Assembly (NCBI GenBank): GCA_008107755.1
Contig: VIRH01000095.1
Span: forward strand, 62,001-126,000
Source of the DNA: Rhodobacterales bacterium
GTDB lineage: Bacteria; Pseudomonadota; Alphaproteobacteria; Rhizobiales; Stappiaceae
Direction of reading: 5' to 3'
DNA length: 64,000 nucleotides
The notes under the pieces are model-generated. The model saw nothing but the letters and a program-made list of their open reading frames with translations. It was not told the DNA's origin and did no database searches. Both the position numbers and the translations under genes were made by a program. Shown piece by piece: positions 45,675 through 53,171 of the stretch (its first letter is position 1; every line of letters begins with the position of its first letter).

Positions 45675-46139
45675 TTATTCCGGATCGAAGTGAAGGTGGA
45701 GATCCGCCTTCGAAGCCGGCGAATAGCGTGCCTCATAGTCTTTAAGATCTTTAGCCAAGGGATCCGGGTTCTCGGGAGCGTCCGCGCTTGTGACGTGGAT
45801 GATAAAATCAGCTCGGCGTCCGACTGCTTCCAGAAGCCGAAGCACAGCAGCCCCTTCAATGAGCACAGGACGTTGCCTAGTAGGGTCTGGCTTATCGAGC
45901 CTTGCCGCAATTATCTGTTCAATACAATCATGGTTGTAAATCAGGACGCCTTGATTGCGTATAAGGAACAGGTCCGTTTCGATAAGTGAGACGTTGAAGC
46001 GATATGCCAAGAAGCGCCCTAGCGTGGTTTTGCCGACGCCAGGCGGGCCACCGATGGCGACAATCTTTCCGGGCAGATCATGAAGCAAGGGCTTTAGGGC
46101 TTCTACAGCCTGCGCGTAGTTTCGCTCGTTCTCAAACAT
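45675..46139 (-). CDS. P-loop nucleotide kinase / AAA-like ATPase
   Basis: 154-residue cytoplasmic protein. Walker A is GGPPGVGKTT at residues 30-39, placed after a short N-terminal helix; SLIETDLFLIRNQG and RPVLIEGAAVLRLLE follow, the latter fitting a Walker B/second strand as in uridine-kinase-like and zeta-toxin-like P-loop proteins. The length suits a small metabolite kinase. Codon use is less GC-rich than in neighbours, and it lies in the tRNA-Gly islet, so horizontal origin is likely. The substrate is unknown; a toxin or defence role cannot be excluded, but no antitoxin partner is evident. Confidence 0.7.
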   Translation of the reverse strand: MFENERNYAQAVEALKPLLHDLPGKIVAIGGPPGVGKTTLGRFLAYRFNVSLIETDLFLIRNQGVLIYNHDCIEQIIAARLDKPDPTRQRPVLIEGAAVLRLLEAVGRRADFIIHVTSADAPENPDPLAKDLKDYEARYSPASKADLHLHFDPE

Positions 46140-46442
46140 GTGGCTGAAACTAGCCGATTAGAGCATCACTTTCAAAAGGAGTTAAGCACTCACTACCAAT
46201 TCCCATCCGCCGACGTCGGACAGCGGGGCCTACGTGACCACTTGCTGCAAGTGATCGCGGTGATGCGAGTATCTACGTCCTGGGACACGTTTAAGCGGAA
46301 TTTTGACGAGGCTTGTCCTAAGCCGTGCACACAAATCGAAATGCACGTAGAAGAGGGAGGCGAGGCTGAACGTGCGCTACGTTCTTTTGATTCCCCTATC
46401 GGGAATCGAACCCTCGTGGAACAGGGGAGTCAAACGCCTTAA
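46140..46442 (+). CDS. Doubtful 100-residue ORF inside the islet
   Basis: A GTG-initiated frame back to back with the kinase-like gene (adjacent start codons). The protein shows no motif; its last 20 or so residues are encoded by the tRNA-like repeat at 46401-46417, which argues it is chance or a broken gene. No ribosome binding site is visible. Confidence 0.2.
   Translation: MAETSRLEHHFQKELSTHYQFPSADVGQRGLRDHLLQVIAVMRVSTSWDTFKRNFDEACPKPCTQIEMHVEEGGEAERALRSFDSPIGNRTLVEQGSQTP
46401..46417 (+). repeat. 17-bp exact repeat of the tRNA-Gly T-arm
   Basis: GGGAATCGAACCCTCGT at 46401-46417 is identical to 46674-46690 inside the tRNA gene, same orientation. Flanking bases differ. It may be a second attachment scar or a fragment of another tRNA. 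Between the two copies the sequence is strongly AT-rich. Confidence 0.6.
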
Positions 46443-46489
46443 AAGTCAATTTGGAATCAAATTCTTGATAAGACTCAACAATTGCAAGT

Positions 46490-46526
46490 GACGGTATGGG
46501 AAAAACCTTGCGATCTCCATACCGTC
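46490..46526. repeat. 10-bp perfect inverted repeat in the AT-rich segment
   Basis: GACGGTATGG (46490-46499) and CCATACCGTC (46517-46526) are exact complements with a 17-base spacer. No T-run follows directly. It lies within the AT-rich 46440-46660 part of the islet, which has no gene. Confidence 0.5.
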
Positions 46527-46660
46527 TAAATGTTTTGATGGTCACAGCAGCAGAGAAAACCCTCTAAAAACTGGCTTGATACAGGTACTTTCATCCCGAT
46601 TTTGCCGATTTCGGAAAATTTAATTCCAATATTTGTGTATTTCTTAGTATGAAAAACTAC

Positions 46661-46734
46661 TGGAGCGGGTGAAGGGAATCGAACCCTCGTCTTAAGCTTG
46701 GGAAGCTTCTGCTCTACCATTGAGCTACACCCGC
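46661..46734 (-). tRNA. tRNA-Gly (anticodon CCC)
   Basis: The minus strand reads GCGGGTG at the 5' end (46734) pairing with CACCCGC, a D-arm TAGCTCAATGGTAGAGC, the anticodon loop TTCCCAA, a T-arm GAGGGTTCGATTCCC and an encoded TCCA 3' end. The 74-base cloverleaf closely follows E. coli glyU. The outermost anticodon-stem pair is a G-A mismatch. It forms the right border of the islet and reads towards it. Confidence 0.95.
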
Positions 46735-46902
46735 GCGCCGTTCACGCTTTCTGCGCCGACTTGGGGAAACTGTCAAGCTGGCTTGGTTGAGCCGCCGATC
46801 TTTTCCAGAGCCGTTCGGATCTTGCACCTTTTCATCGAGACACCACCTACCGCCCTGCGTATAAGACGCGGAACATGGGATCGGACAGCAGAGGGCAACG
46901 GA

Positions 46903-47703
46903 ATGCGCGAACGGGTCAGGGCGCTTGTCACATCACGGAACTGGGAATTCGCCATCGTGGCGGTGATCGTCCTGAACGCGATTACGCTGGGCCTGGAAAC
47001 AAGCCCGTCGGTAATGGATCAGATGGGCGGCGTTCTTCATCTCATCGATCGTACCGTTCTTGCGATTTTCGTCGTCGAGCTGGCGCTTCGGCTCTACGCC
47101 CACGGACCAAAGTTCTTCAAGGACCCCTGGAGTGTCTTCGACTTCGTGATCGTTGCAATTGCGCTTATGCCGGCCGGTGGCTCGCTGTCGGTCCTGCGCT
47201 CGCTGCGCATACTCCGGGTGCTGCGCCTGATCTCCGTCGTGCCATCTCTGCGCCGTGTCATCGGCGGGCTGGTCGCGGCGCTTCCCGGCATGGGCTCCAT
47301 CGTATTCCTGATGGCGCTGGTCTTCTACGTTTTCGGTGTCATGGCGACGAAGCTCTTCGGCCCGTCCTTTCCCGACTGGTTCGGTGATCTTGCCGCCTCG
47401 CTCTACACGCTCTTCCAGATCATGACGCTGGAAAGCTGGTCCATGGGCATTGTCCGGCCGGTCATGGAGGTCTATCCGCTCGCCTGGCTGTTCTTCGTGC
47501 CCTTCATCCTGTGCACGGCCTTCACTGTGCTGAACCTCTTCATCGGTATCATCGTCTCGGCCATGCAGGAGGAACACGATGCCGAAGCCGATGCCGGTCG
47601 ACAGGCGATTCATGACGACACGGCGCTCATCCTGAAGGAAATGAAGGAACTGAGGGATGAGGTTCGCCAGCTCCGGGCCGAAGCCTCCGGGAAGGCCAGC
47701 TAG
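46903..47703 (+). CDS. Voltage-gated sodium channel, NavAb-like
   Basis: 266-residue six-helix channel subunit forming homotetramers. Segments S1-S3 lie at about 14-32, 46-66 and 76-91. The voltage sensor S4 carries Arg99, Arg102, Arg105 and Arg108 at three-residue spacing (LRSLRILRVLRL). The selectivity filter is TLESWSM at 175-181, the sodium filter of NavAb. Glu59 and Asp80, the S2/S3 counter-charges of NavAb, align at the same numbers. S6 ends in NLFIGIIVSAM, followed by a C-terminal coiled coil (KEMKELRDEVRQLRAE). GAGGG precedes ATG 46903. It lies just beyond tRNA-Gly and is a single gene. Confidence 0.92.
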   Translation: MRERVRALVTSRNWEFAIVAVIVLNAITLGLETSPSVMDQMGGVLHLIDRTVLAIFVVELALRLYAHGPKFFKDPWSVFDFVIVAIALMPAGGSLSVLRSLRILRVLRLISVVPSLRRVIGGLVAALPGMGSIVFLMALVFYVFGVMATKLFGPSFPDWFGDLAASLYTLFQIMTLESWSMGIVRPVMEVYPLAWLFFVPFILCTAFTVLNLFIGIIVSAMQEEHDAEADAGRQAIHDDTALILKEMKELRDEVRQLRAEASGKAS

Positions 47704-48158
47704 GGCGCCGGCCGGGGGGCGGCATCGTAGGTGCGCAGCACCACGATGGTCTCGAAGCTCTTGATTTCATCGTTATAGAAATGCGCTTCGGTAAAGCCGG
47801 CATAGGCCTCCATCGAGGTGCACTCCACGGTCAGCACCAGATCCGCATCGCCGGTGACGTGGTAGATTTTCGTCACCTGGGAAAGCGCACCGAACTTCCT
47901 GCGAAGACGATCGATCCTGTCCGGCTTGCCCGGCGCGACCACCAGCATCGCCAGCAGCGTCACCGTCTGCCCGGTCACCCTGGGCGAGACGATCGCGACC
48001 TCACGCTCAATGGCGCCGATCTGGCGCAGGCGCTGCACGCGGCGAAGACAGGCTGCGGGCGATAGACCGACCTGCTCGGAAAGCTGCGCTCCGGTCTGCC
48101 TGGCTTCCTGAGCGAGGATGGCCAGAAGCTTTCGGTCGAAGCTGTCGATGTCGTCCAT
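47700..48158 (-). CDS. Lrp/AsnC-family transcriptional regulator
   Basis: 152-residue regulator. The N-terminal helix-turn-helix is DRKLLAILAQEARQTGAQLS with LSPAACLRRVQRLRQIGAI; the C-terminal RAM ligand-binding domain includes VTKIYHVTGDADLVLTVEC. Members sense amino acids. GGAGGG precedes ATG 48158, so the longer frame is not used. It overlaps the end of the convergent sodium channel gene by four bases and is divergent from the DUF1127 gene. Confidence 0.9.
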   Translation of the reverse strand: MDDIDSFDRKLLAILAQEARQTGAQLSEQVGLSPAACLRRVQRLRQIGAIEREVAIVSPRVTGQTVTLLAMLVVAPGKPDRIDRLRRKFGALSQVTKIYHVTGDADLVLTVECTSMEAYAGFTEAHFYNDEIKSFETIVVLRTYDAAPRPAP

Positions 48159-48305
48159 GCGGCCCTCCAGACAAATCATGATGCGAGATCTTATCGCGGC
48201 GGACGAGAAAGTCGCGAAGAAATCGCATCAATGCGTTCAGATTGATCAATCAGCGCGCTGCTTCCGCGTAGCCTTGCCCTGTCTCAAATGGACAGGACGA
48301 GAACC

Positions 48306-48518
48306 ATGACCCACACAGCACGGCGCAACTGCCCGGAACTTGACATCGCCAGCAAGGCCGGCGGCCAGAAATCACTTGTTCGCAGGGTGCTGGACTATCT
48401 GGCCTTTCAAGAACGCCGCTATCGTGATGCTCGCAGACTTTCCGAATTGCCGGACTATCTTCTGGACGACGTCGGACTTGACCGCGACCGGCTGAAAATG
48501 AGGCGGCGGGTCCGGTGA
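48306..48518 (+). CDS. DUF1127 (YjiS-like) small protein
   Basis: 70-residue protein whose C-terminal half is the DUF1127 domain: RRLSELPDYLLDDVGLDRDRL, an arginine-rich helical hairpin. Such proteins in alphaproteobacteria can bind RNA or regulators and influence phosphate or RNA turnover; the role here is unknown. AGGACGAG precedes ATG 48306. It shares a 147-base upstream region with the divergent Lrp-type regulator, which may control it. Confidence 0.85.
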   Translation: MTHTARRNCPELDIASKAGGQKSLVRRVLDYLAFQERRYRDARRLSELPDYLLDDVGLDRDRLKMRRRVR

Positions 48519-48531
48519 GCGGTCAAGGCTT

Positions 48532-49080
48532 TCAAAGCGCGGTGAGCCGGTCCTCGGGCCCTTCGACCGTCAGCGACACACCGTCCGTCGTGTAATCACG
48601 TGCAAGGACGGTGAGACCAAGGCCCTCGACACGTTTCTCGAGGTCGGAGCTTCCTGCGAAATCGGCGCTCACGGTCTTTCTTAGGATCTTCTGAAAAGGG
48701 ATGAGGTCGGCATTGCCGATCGCGTCCTGCGCGGCGCCGGAATAGGCCCGGGCAAGACCTCCGCCGCCGAGTTTCGTGCCGCCGAAGTAGCGCACGATCA
48801 AGACGGCGCAATTGATCAGCTCCGCCCCCTGCAGGACCCGCAGTGTCGGCATGCCCGACGTGCCGGCCGGCTCGCCGTCGTCCTTGCCGCTCTCCTCGAT
48901 CCGGTCATCCTCCAGAAGGCGCCGGTGGGCGGTGACGATATGGGCGGCTTTCTTGTGGTCCTTGCGCAGCTCGTCAAGCCGGCTGTCGAACAGCTCGAAT
49001 GGCACGAGATGGGCAAGAAACCGGGACTTCCTGTCTTCCAGAAAGCCTTCGAACTCACGCGTGACGGTCTTCAGGGCCAT
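48532..49080 (-). CDS. IMPACT-family protein (YigZ/UPF0029)
   Basis: 182-residue protein with the conserved DDGEPAGTSGMPTLRVL and VIVRYFGGTKLGGGGLARAY motifs of the IMPACT N-terminal domain, followed by a short C-terminal ferredoxin-like domain. Members bind nucleic acids and eukaryotic relatives modulate translation; bacterial function is not settled. It follows the dCTP deaminase gene by seven bases and is probably co-transcribed with it. Confidence 0.9.
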   Translation of the reverse strand: MALKTVTREFEGFLEDRKSRFLAHLVPFELFDSRLDELRKDHKKAAHIVTAHRRLLEDDRIEESGKDDGEPAGTSGMPTLRVLQGAELINCAVLIVRYFGGTKLGGGGLARAYSGAAQDAIGNADLIPFQKILRKTVSADFAGSSDLEKRVEGLGLTVLARDYTTDGVSLTVEGPEDRLTAL

Positions 49081-49087
49081 GACCGGT

Positions 49088-50224
49088 TCAGGATGACATC
49101 CTGAAGTGCTTGGAAAGCTTCAGCGCCTGACCCTGGTAGTTGGAGCCGATGCCTTCGCCGTAAAGCCGCTCCGGGCGCTCGGCCATGTGCTCGTAGACGA
49201 GCCGGCCGATGGTCTGGCCGTGCTCGACGATGAAGGGCACGTCGTGGGAGCGGACTTCCAGGACCGCCCGCGATCCAATGCCGCCCGCACCGGCGTGTCC
49301 GAAGCCTGGATCGAAGAAACCGGCATAATGCACCCGGAATTCGCCGACCAGCGGATCGAAGGGCACCATTTCAGCCGCATAGTCCGGCGGAACATGGACC
49401 GCCTCCTGGCTGACGAGAATGTAGAAGGCATCAGGATCGAGGATCAGCTCCGCCGTCTGGCGGCGGTAGATCGGCTCCCAGAAGTCCAGCGGGTCCTGCG
49501 CGCCGACCACATCGACGTCGATAAGGCCGGAATGCTGCTTGGCGCGGTAGCCGATCAGATTGCCCGGACCGTTGCCTTCAAGATCGATCGAAAGCTGTAC
49601 GCCGCCGCCGATCCGCTCGTTGCCGCCGCTCATCAGCGTATGCGACTTGTGAACCTCTTCCAGCGTCGCGTCGGGGATCAGCGACTGGCCGCGACGAAAG
49701 CGGATCTGGCTGAGGCGCGAGCCCGTCCTGACGAGGATCGGGAAGGTGAGGGGGGAAATCTCTGCATAGAGCGGGCCGTTATAGCCTGCTGGCACCGTAT
49801 CGAAGGCAAGGCCGTTGTCGGTGATGACCCGGGTGAAGACGTCGAGCCGTCCGGTAGAGCTTTTCGGATTGGCGGTCGCCGAAATGTCCGGCGCCAGTGC
49901 AAGGCTCTCCTGCAGCGGCACGATATAGACGCAGCCGGTTTCCAGAACCGCGCCTTCGGCAAGGTCCACGGTGTGAAGCTTGAGCTGCTCCAGCCGGTCC
50001 GCCACCTTGATCTCGGGGCCCGGCAGAAAGCTGGCGCGCACCCGGTAGGCGACCGGGCCGAGCCGCAGGTCGAGGCTGGCCGGCTGCACCTGGCCGCTGA
50101 CGGGCGGGGCCGCGGCGGCAATCTCGCCCGCTTCGAACATGGCGTGAATGATCCGCTCGGGCAGTATCCCGTTTGCCGAAAGTGCCGCGCTGCCGTTCAA
50201 TGCCTGCCCCGCTGTCATGTTCAT
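49088..50224 (-). CDS. dcd: Two-domain 2'-deoxycytidine 5'-triphosphate deaminase
   Basis: 378-residue deaminase making dUTP from dCTP, about twice the size of E. coli Dcd (193). Two dUTPase-fold repeats can be made out: the first begins QPASLDLRLGPVAYRV and contains PKSSTGRLDVFTRVI and GLAFDTVPAGYNG; the second contains LDPDAFYILVSQEAVHVPP, the HYAGFFDPGFGHAG segment and SRAVLEVRSHDVPFIVEHG. Long forms of this kind are usual in Rhizobiales. ATG 50224 is used, with another in-frame ATG two codons later. Confidence 0.85.
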   Translation of the reverse strand: MNMTAGQALNGSAALSANGILPERIIHAMFEAGEIAAAAPPVSGQVQPASLDLRLGPVAYRVRASFLPGPEIKVADRLEQLKLHTVDLAEGAVLETGCVYIVPLQESLALAPDISATANPKSSTGRLDVFTRVITDNGLAFDTVPAGYNGPLYAEISPLTFPILVRTGSRLSQIRFRRGQSLIPDATLEEVHKSHTLMSGGNERIGGGVQLSIDLEGNGPGNLIGYRAKQHSGLIDVDVVGAQDPLDFWEPIYRRQTAELILDPDAFYILVSQEAVHVPPDYAAEMVPFDPLVGEFRVHYAGFFDPGFGHAGAGGIGSRAVLEVRSHDVPFIVEHGQTIGRLVYEHMAERPERLYGEGIGSNYQGQALKLSKHFRMSS

Positions 50225-50349
50225 CCCGTTGTTCAGCCGAAAAGTGTTGTACCGTCCTTAACGGATGCGGCGCGTCCCGCCAACAGCGTTTCTTCGAGTC
50301 TCACGGTCTTGCACCGACAAGAGTGCTCAAAACTTGGCCAGCAAGGCGA

Positions 50350-50378
50350 TTGACCATGCCGGCGTTTTCCCTTAGGAG
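50350..50378 (+). promoter_or_regulatory. Putative metZ promoter
   Basis: TTGACC (50350-50355) and TAGGAG (50373-50378) are separated by 17 bases. The predicted start near 50385 is exactly at the 5' end of the riboswitch aptamer. Confidence 0.5.
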
Positions 50379-50385
50379 AAAGCTA

Positions 50386-50445
50386 CTCCGTGGTGATTTG
50401 GGCCGGCCGGCTTGCAGCCACGTTAAACAAGTAGCTAAAAAGGCC
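50386..50445 (+). ncRNA. SAM-II riboswitch
   Basis: The sequence carries the invariant SAM-II (metA) aptamer pieces in order: CGTGGTGATTTG, a GC-rich variable stretch, GGCTTGCAGCCACG, GTTAAACAAGTAGCTAAAAAGG. CGTGG pairs with CCACG to form P1, and the purine-rich tail forms the pseudoknot. SAM-II RNAs bind S-adenosylmethionine and repress methionine synthesis genes, here metZ, starting 60 bases downstream. A complete terminator hairpin lies between aptamer and gene. Confidence 0.93.
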
Positions 50446-50453
50446 GGAGGTGC

Positions 50454-50482
50454 AAACCCCGGTCGATTGGCTGGGGTTTTTT
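50454..50482 (+). terminator. Terminator hairpin in the metZ leader
   Basis: AAACCCC pairs with GGGGTTT around a 12-base loop, and the stem runs into TTTTTT. It lies between the SAM-II aptamer and the metZ start at 50506, so it is placed to act as the expression platform (transcription termination). Confidence 0.75.
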
Positions 50483-50505
50483 GCGTTTGGAACGGATGAC
50501 AGGAC

Positions 50506-51705
50506 ATGACTGAGAACACCACGACCGGAAAAAAGAACTGGCGCCCGGCGACCACGCTGGTGCACGGGGGAACCACGCGGTCGCCGTTTGGTGAGACCTC
50601 GGAAGCGCTTTATCTGACTCAAGGGTTCGTCTACGACAACGCCGAAGCTGCGGAAGCGCGCTTCAACGGCGAGGATCCCGGTTACGTCTATTCGCGCTAC
50701 GCCAACCCGACCGTTTCCATGTTCGAGGACCGGATCAAGGCGCTGGAAGGCGCGGAAGCCGCCCGCGGCACCGCAAGCGGCATGGCTGCCGTCAATCTTG
50801 CGCTGATGGCCTCCGTCAAGGCGGGGGATCACGTGATTGCCGCCAAGGCGCTGTTCGGGTCCTGTCGGTACATCTGCGAAACCTTGCTGCCGCGTTTCGG
50901 TGTCGAAAGCACACTGGTGGACGGAACTGATATCGAGCAGTGGAAAGCGGCTGTCCGGCCTAACACCAGGGCCATGTTCCTGGAAAGCCCGACAAACCCG
51001 ACGCTTGAAGTCATCGACATTGCCGCCGTTGCCGAGATCGCGAAGGAAGCCGGTGCCCGGCTCATCGTCGACAATGTCTTTGCGACGCCTATGTTCCAGT
51101 CGCCGCTGGAACTCGGCGCCGATGTGGTCGTCTACTCGGCGACCAAGCATATCGACGGGCAGGGCCGTTGCCTTGGCGGCGTCGTGCTGTCCGACGAGGA
51201 ATGGATTGCGGACGAACTGATGCCGTTCGTCAAGCATACCGGCCCGCACATGAGCCCGTTCAGTGCCTGGGTTCTGCTGAAAGGCCTTGAAACCCTGCCG
51301 ATCCGCGTTGCACGCCAGACTGAAAGTGCCGGCAAGGTCGCCGATTTCCTGGCGGGTCAATCCAAGGTGAAGCGGCTGATCTATCCCGGCCGGGAGGACC
51401 ATCCGCAGGCAGATGTCATCAAGCGCCAGATGCGTGGTGGCTCGACCATGCTTGCCTTCGAGATCGACGGCGGCAAGGAAGCGGCCTTCCGCTTCACCAA
51501 TGCGCTGGAAATCATCCGGATCTCCAACAATCTCGGCGACGCCAAGAGCCTGATTACCCATCCCGCCACGACAACACACCAGTCGATCGGCGAAGAGGCC
51601 CGCGCCGAACTCGACATCAACGACAGCCTGCTGCGCCTGTCCATCGGCCTGGAAGACCCGCTCGATCTTCTGGAAGACGTCGAGAAGGCACTGGCGGCGA
51701 TCTAG
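50506..51705 (+). CDS. metZ: O-succinylhomoserine sulfhydrylase
   Basis: PLP enzyme of 399 residues that makes homocysteine directly from O-succinylhomoserine and sulfide. Cys/Met-metabolism family features are YSRYANPTVSMFEDR, TASGMAAVNLAL, FLESPTNPTLEVID, IVDNVFATPMFQ and the Schiff-base Lys214 in YSATKHIDGQGR. The MetZ assignment over MetB or MetY rests on overall resemblance and the SAM-II context, usual for metZ in Rhizobiales. Expression should fall when S-adenosylmethionine is high. Confidence 0.92.
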   Translation: MTENTTTGKKNWRPATTLVHGGTTRSPFGETSEALYLTQGFVYDNAEAAEARFNGEDPGYVYSRYANPTVSMFEDRIKALEGAEAARGTASGMAAVNLALMASVKAGDHVIAAKALFGSCRYICETLLPRFGVESTLVDGTDIEQWKAAVRPNTRAMFLESPTNPTLEVIDIAAVAEIAKEAGARLIVDNVFATPMFQSPLELGADVVVYSATKHIDGQGRCLGGVVLSDEEWIADELMPFVKHTGPHMSPFSAWVLLKGLETLPIRVARQTESAGKVADFLAGQSKVKRLIYPGREDHPQADVIKRQMRGGSTMLAFEIDGGKEAAFRFTNALEIIRISNNLGDAKSLITHPATTTHQSIGEEARAELDINDSLLRLSIGLEDPLDLLEDVEKALAAI

Positions 51706-51869
51706 TCGCCGGCACCAGCCGGTGCGATCGTTAAAAGACCCGGGACCAGAGAGCCTCCGGTCTTGTCATCTTGCGAGAAACATGCGGCCGGGGTCGAGGC
51801 TACCCGATCCCGGATCATCGCTTTGCAGCATCTGAAAAGATGAAGGGGGCGCTTGGCGATCGCTTCCGG

Positions 51870-52505
51870 TCATGGCCGGTGAGTGTCGACGCGCGGCGTC
51901 TGCTTCAGCGCCCTGACGCCGATCATCACCCTCGCGCCGGCGGAGAGGAAACAGATGCCGGCAAACCCCCAGGCGAGCACCGGAAACCAGGCCGGGAAGA
52001 GCGCCATCAGCAAAAAGAGCGCGATCGTCTCCGCGCCTTCCGCAAGACCACCAAGATAATAGAGTGACTTTGCGCCCTGCGCGTCCGTCTTGAGCCCGTT
52101 CTTCTCCGCCATGATGGCAAATGCCAGAAATGCCGTGCCGTTGGCGTAGAAGCTTGCGAGCAGGGCCGATGCGGCAAGGGCGTTGGTGACCGGGTCCTGA
52201 ATGGCGAAGGCCAGCGGGATCGCGGCGTAGAAGAAGAAATCCAGCGAAATGTCGAGATACCCGCCGACGTCCGTTTTTCGGGTGGCGCGGGCAACGGCTC
52301 CGTCGAGACCGTCCGCAACGCGGTTGAGGGCAATCAACAGGAAACCTGCGACATTGGCCCCGAAAGCAATTGCGACGGCGGCCGCCATGCCGAGTGCAAA
52401 TCCGGTGAGCGTCACCGCGTTCGGCCCGATACCGCCGGCAGCAATCAGCCGGCCCAGGCGGTTCAGCGGCGGATCGATCAGGGGGCGCAGGCGGGCGTCG
52501 AACAT
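51870..52505 (-). CDS. CDP-alcohol phosphatidyltransferase family protein
   Basis: 211-residue membrane enzyme with about six helices. The CDP-alcohol signature is complete: DGLDGAVAR followed by GGYLDISLD, giving the D-x2-D-G-x2-A-R-x8-G-x3-D-x3-D pattern that binds metals and the CDP group. It joins a CDP-activated lipid to an alcohol or the reverse; the specific phospholipid cannot be inferred. It stands alone between metZ (convergent) and apaG (divergent). Confidence 0.88.
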   Translation of the reverse strand: MFDARLRPLIDPPLNRLGRLIAAGGIGPNAVTLTGFALGMAAAVAIAFGANVAGFLLIALNRVADGLDGAVARATRKTDVGGYLDISLDFFFYAAIPLAFAIQDPVTNALAASALLASFYANGTAFLAFAIMAEKNGLKTDAQGAKSLYYLGGLAEGAETIALFLLMALFPAWFPVLAWGFAGICFLSAGARVMIGVRALKQTPRVDTHRP

Positions 52506-52654
52506 GGAAAGGGCACTTTGCTGGGGCGTGTCTCAACACCGTTGATGCAAAATCCAACCGAAAATCACAAGCAAGAGACTTTCACGCTTGTGTCATTCGC
52601 CCTATAAGCCCCTCCAGAATGCGAGCGGAACGCTTGAAGCAAGAAGGAACAATC

Positions 52655-53056
52655 GTGTCTGGCAGTTACAGCGCCATAACCGAAGGGATCGAGGTCTCGG
52701 TCGAACCGTTTTACATGGACGACGAGTCCAGTCCTGAAAACAGCGAGTTCATCTGGGCCTACATGGTGGAGATCCACAATGGCGGGAACGAGCCTGTGCA
52801 GCTCAAGACCCGCTATTGGCAGATCCGCGACGGTCTTGGCCGGCTGGAAGAAGTGCGCGGCGATGGTGTTGTCGGCGAGCAGCCGGTGATCGAGCCGGGC
52901 GAAACCTACGAATATTCATCGCACTGCCGTTTGACCACGGACAGCGGCATCATGGCCGGCTCCTATTCCATGGAACGACCCGAAGGCAGCCAGTTCGAGG
53001 TCGCCATTCCCGCGTTTTCCCTGGACCTGCCGGACGCGGTCCACAGCCTGAACTGA
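52655..53056 (+). CDS. apaG: Co2+/Mg2+ efflux-associated protein ApaG
   Basis: 133-residue FN3-like beta-sandwich protein. Seen are AITEGIEVSVEPFYMDDESS, FIWAYMVEIHNGG, TRYWQIRDGLGRLEEVRGDG and the C-terminal GSYSMERPEG with FEVAIPAFSLD, the complete ApaG pattern. ApaG affects divalent-metal tolerance and diadenosine tetraphosphate levels by an unclear mechanism. GTG 52655 follows AAGGA with good spacing; the ATG at 52619 would add 12 residues not found in the family. Confidence 0.92.
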   Translation: MSGSYSAITEGIEVSVEPFYMDDESSPENSEFIWAYMVEIHNGGNEPVQLKTRYWQIRDGLGRLEEVRGDGVVGEQPVIEPGETYEYSSHCRLTTDSGIMAGSYSMERPEGSQFEVAIPAFSLDLPDAVHSLN

Positions 53057-53171
53057 CCAAGCCCGCAACACCAGACTTCGATGTTGTTGTGGATCGGCGT
53101 TCAGCCGGTGGCGAGGCGCTCACGGGCTCTCATGTCGAGCGTGTTCTTCTCTTACCGCCTGCCGCGACCGG

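Larger units (their letters stand above)
45513..46678. mobile_element. Candidate tRNA-Gly integration islet (remnant)
   Basis: CTGGAGCGTGTGAAGGGAA (45513-45531) matches 18 of 19 bases of 46660-46678, the 3' end of the tRNA-Gly gene, in the same orientation. tRNA 3' ends are standard attachment sites for integrases. The 1.15 kb between is visibly lower in GC than both flanks, holds one small P-loop gene and otherwise noncoding sequence. No integrase is left, so this is either a decayed element or a small non-autonomous one. The call is inferred. Confidence 0.5.

Noticed and set aside
46140..46442. 100-codon islet ORF as a toxin or antitoxin partner of the kinase
   Set aside because: No motif, no binding site, and its end is encoded by a tRNA-like repeat; more likely chance.
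50381..50436. Alternative helix AGCTAC/GTAGCT across the SAM-II aptamer
   Set aside because: The predicted transcription start is about 50385, so most of the left arm would not be in the RNA.
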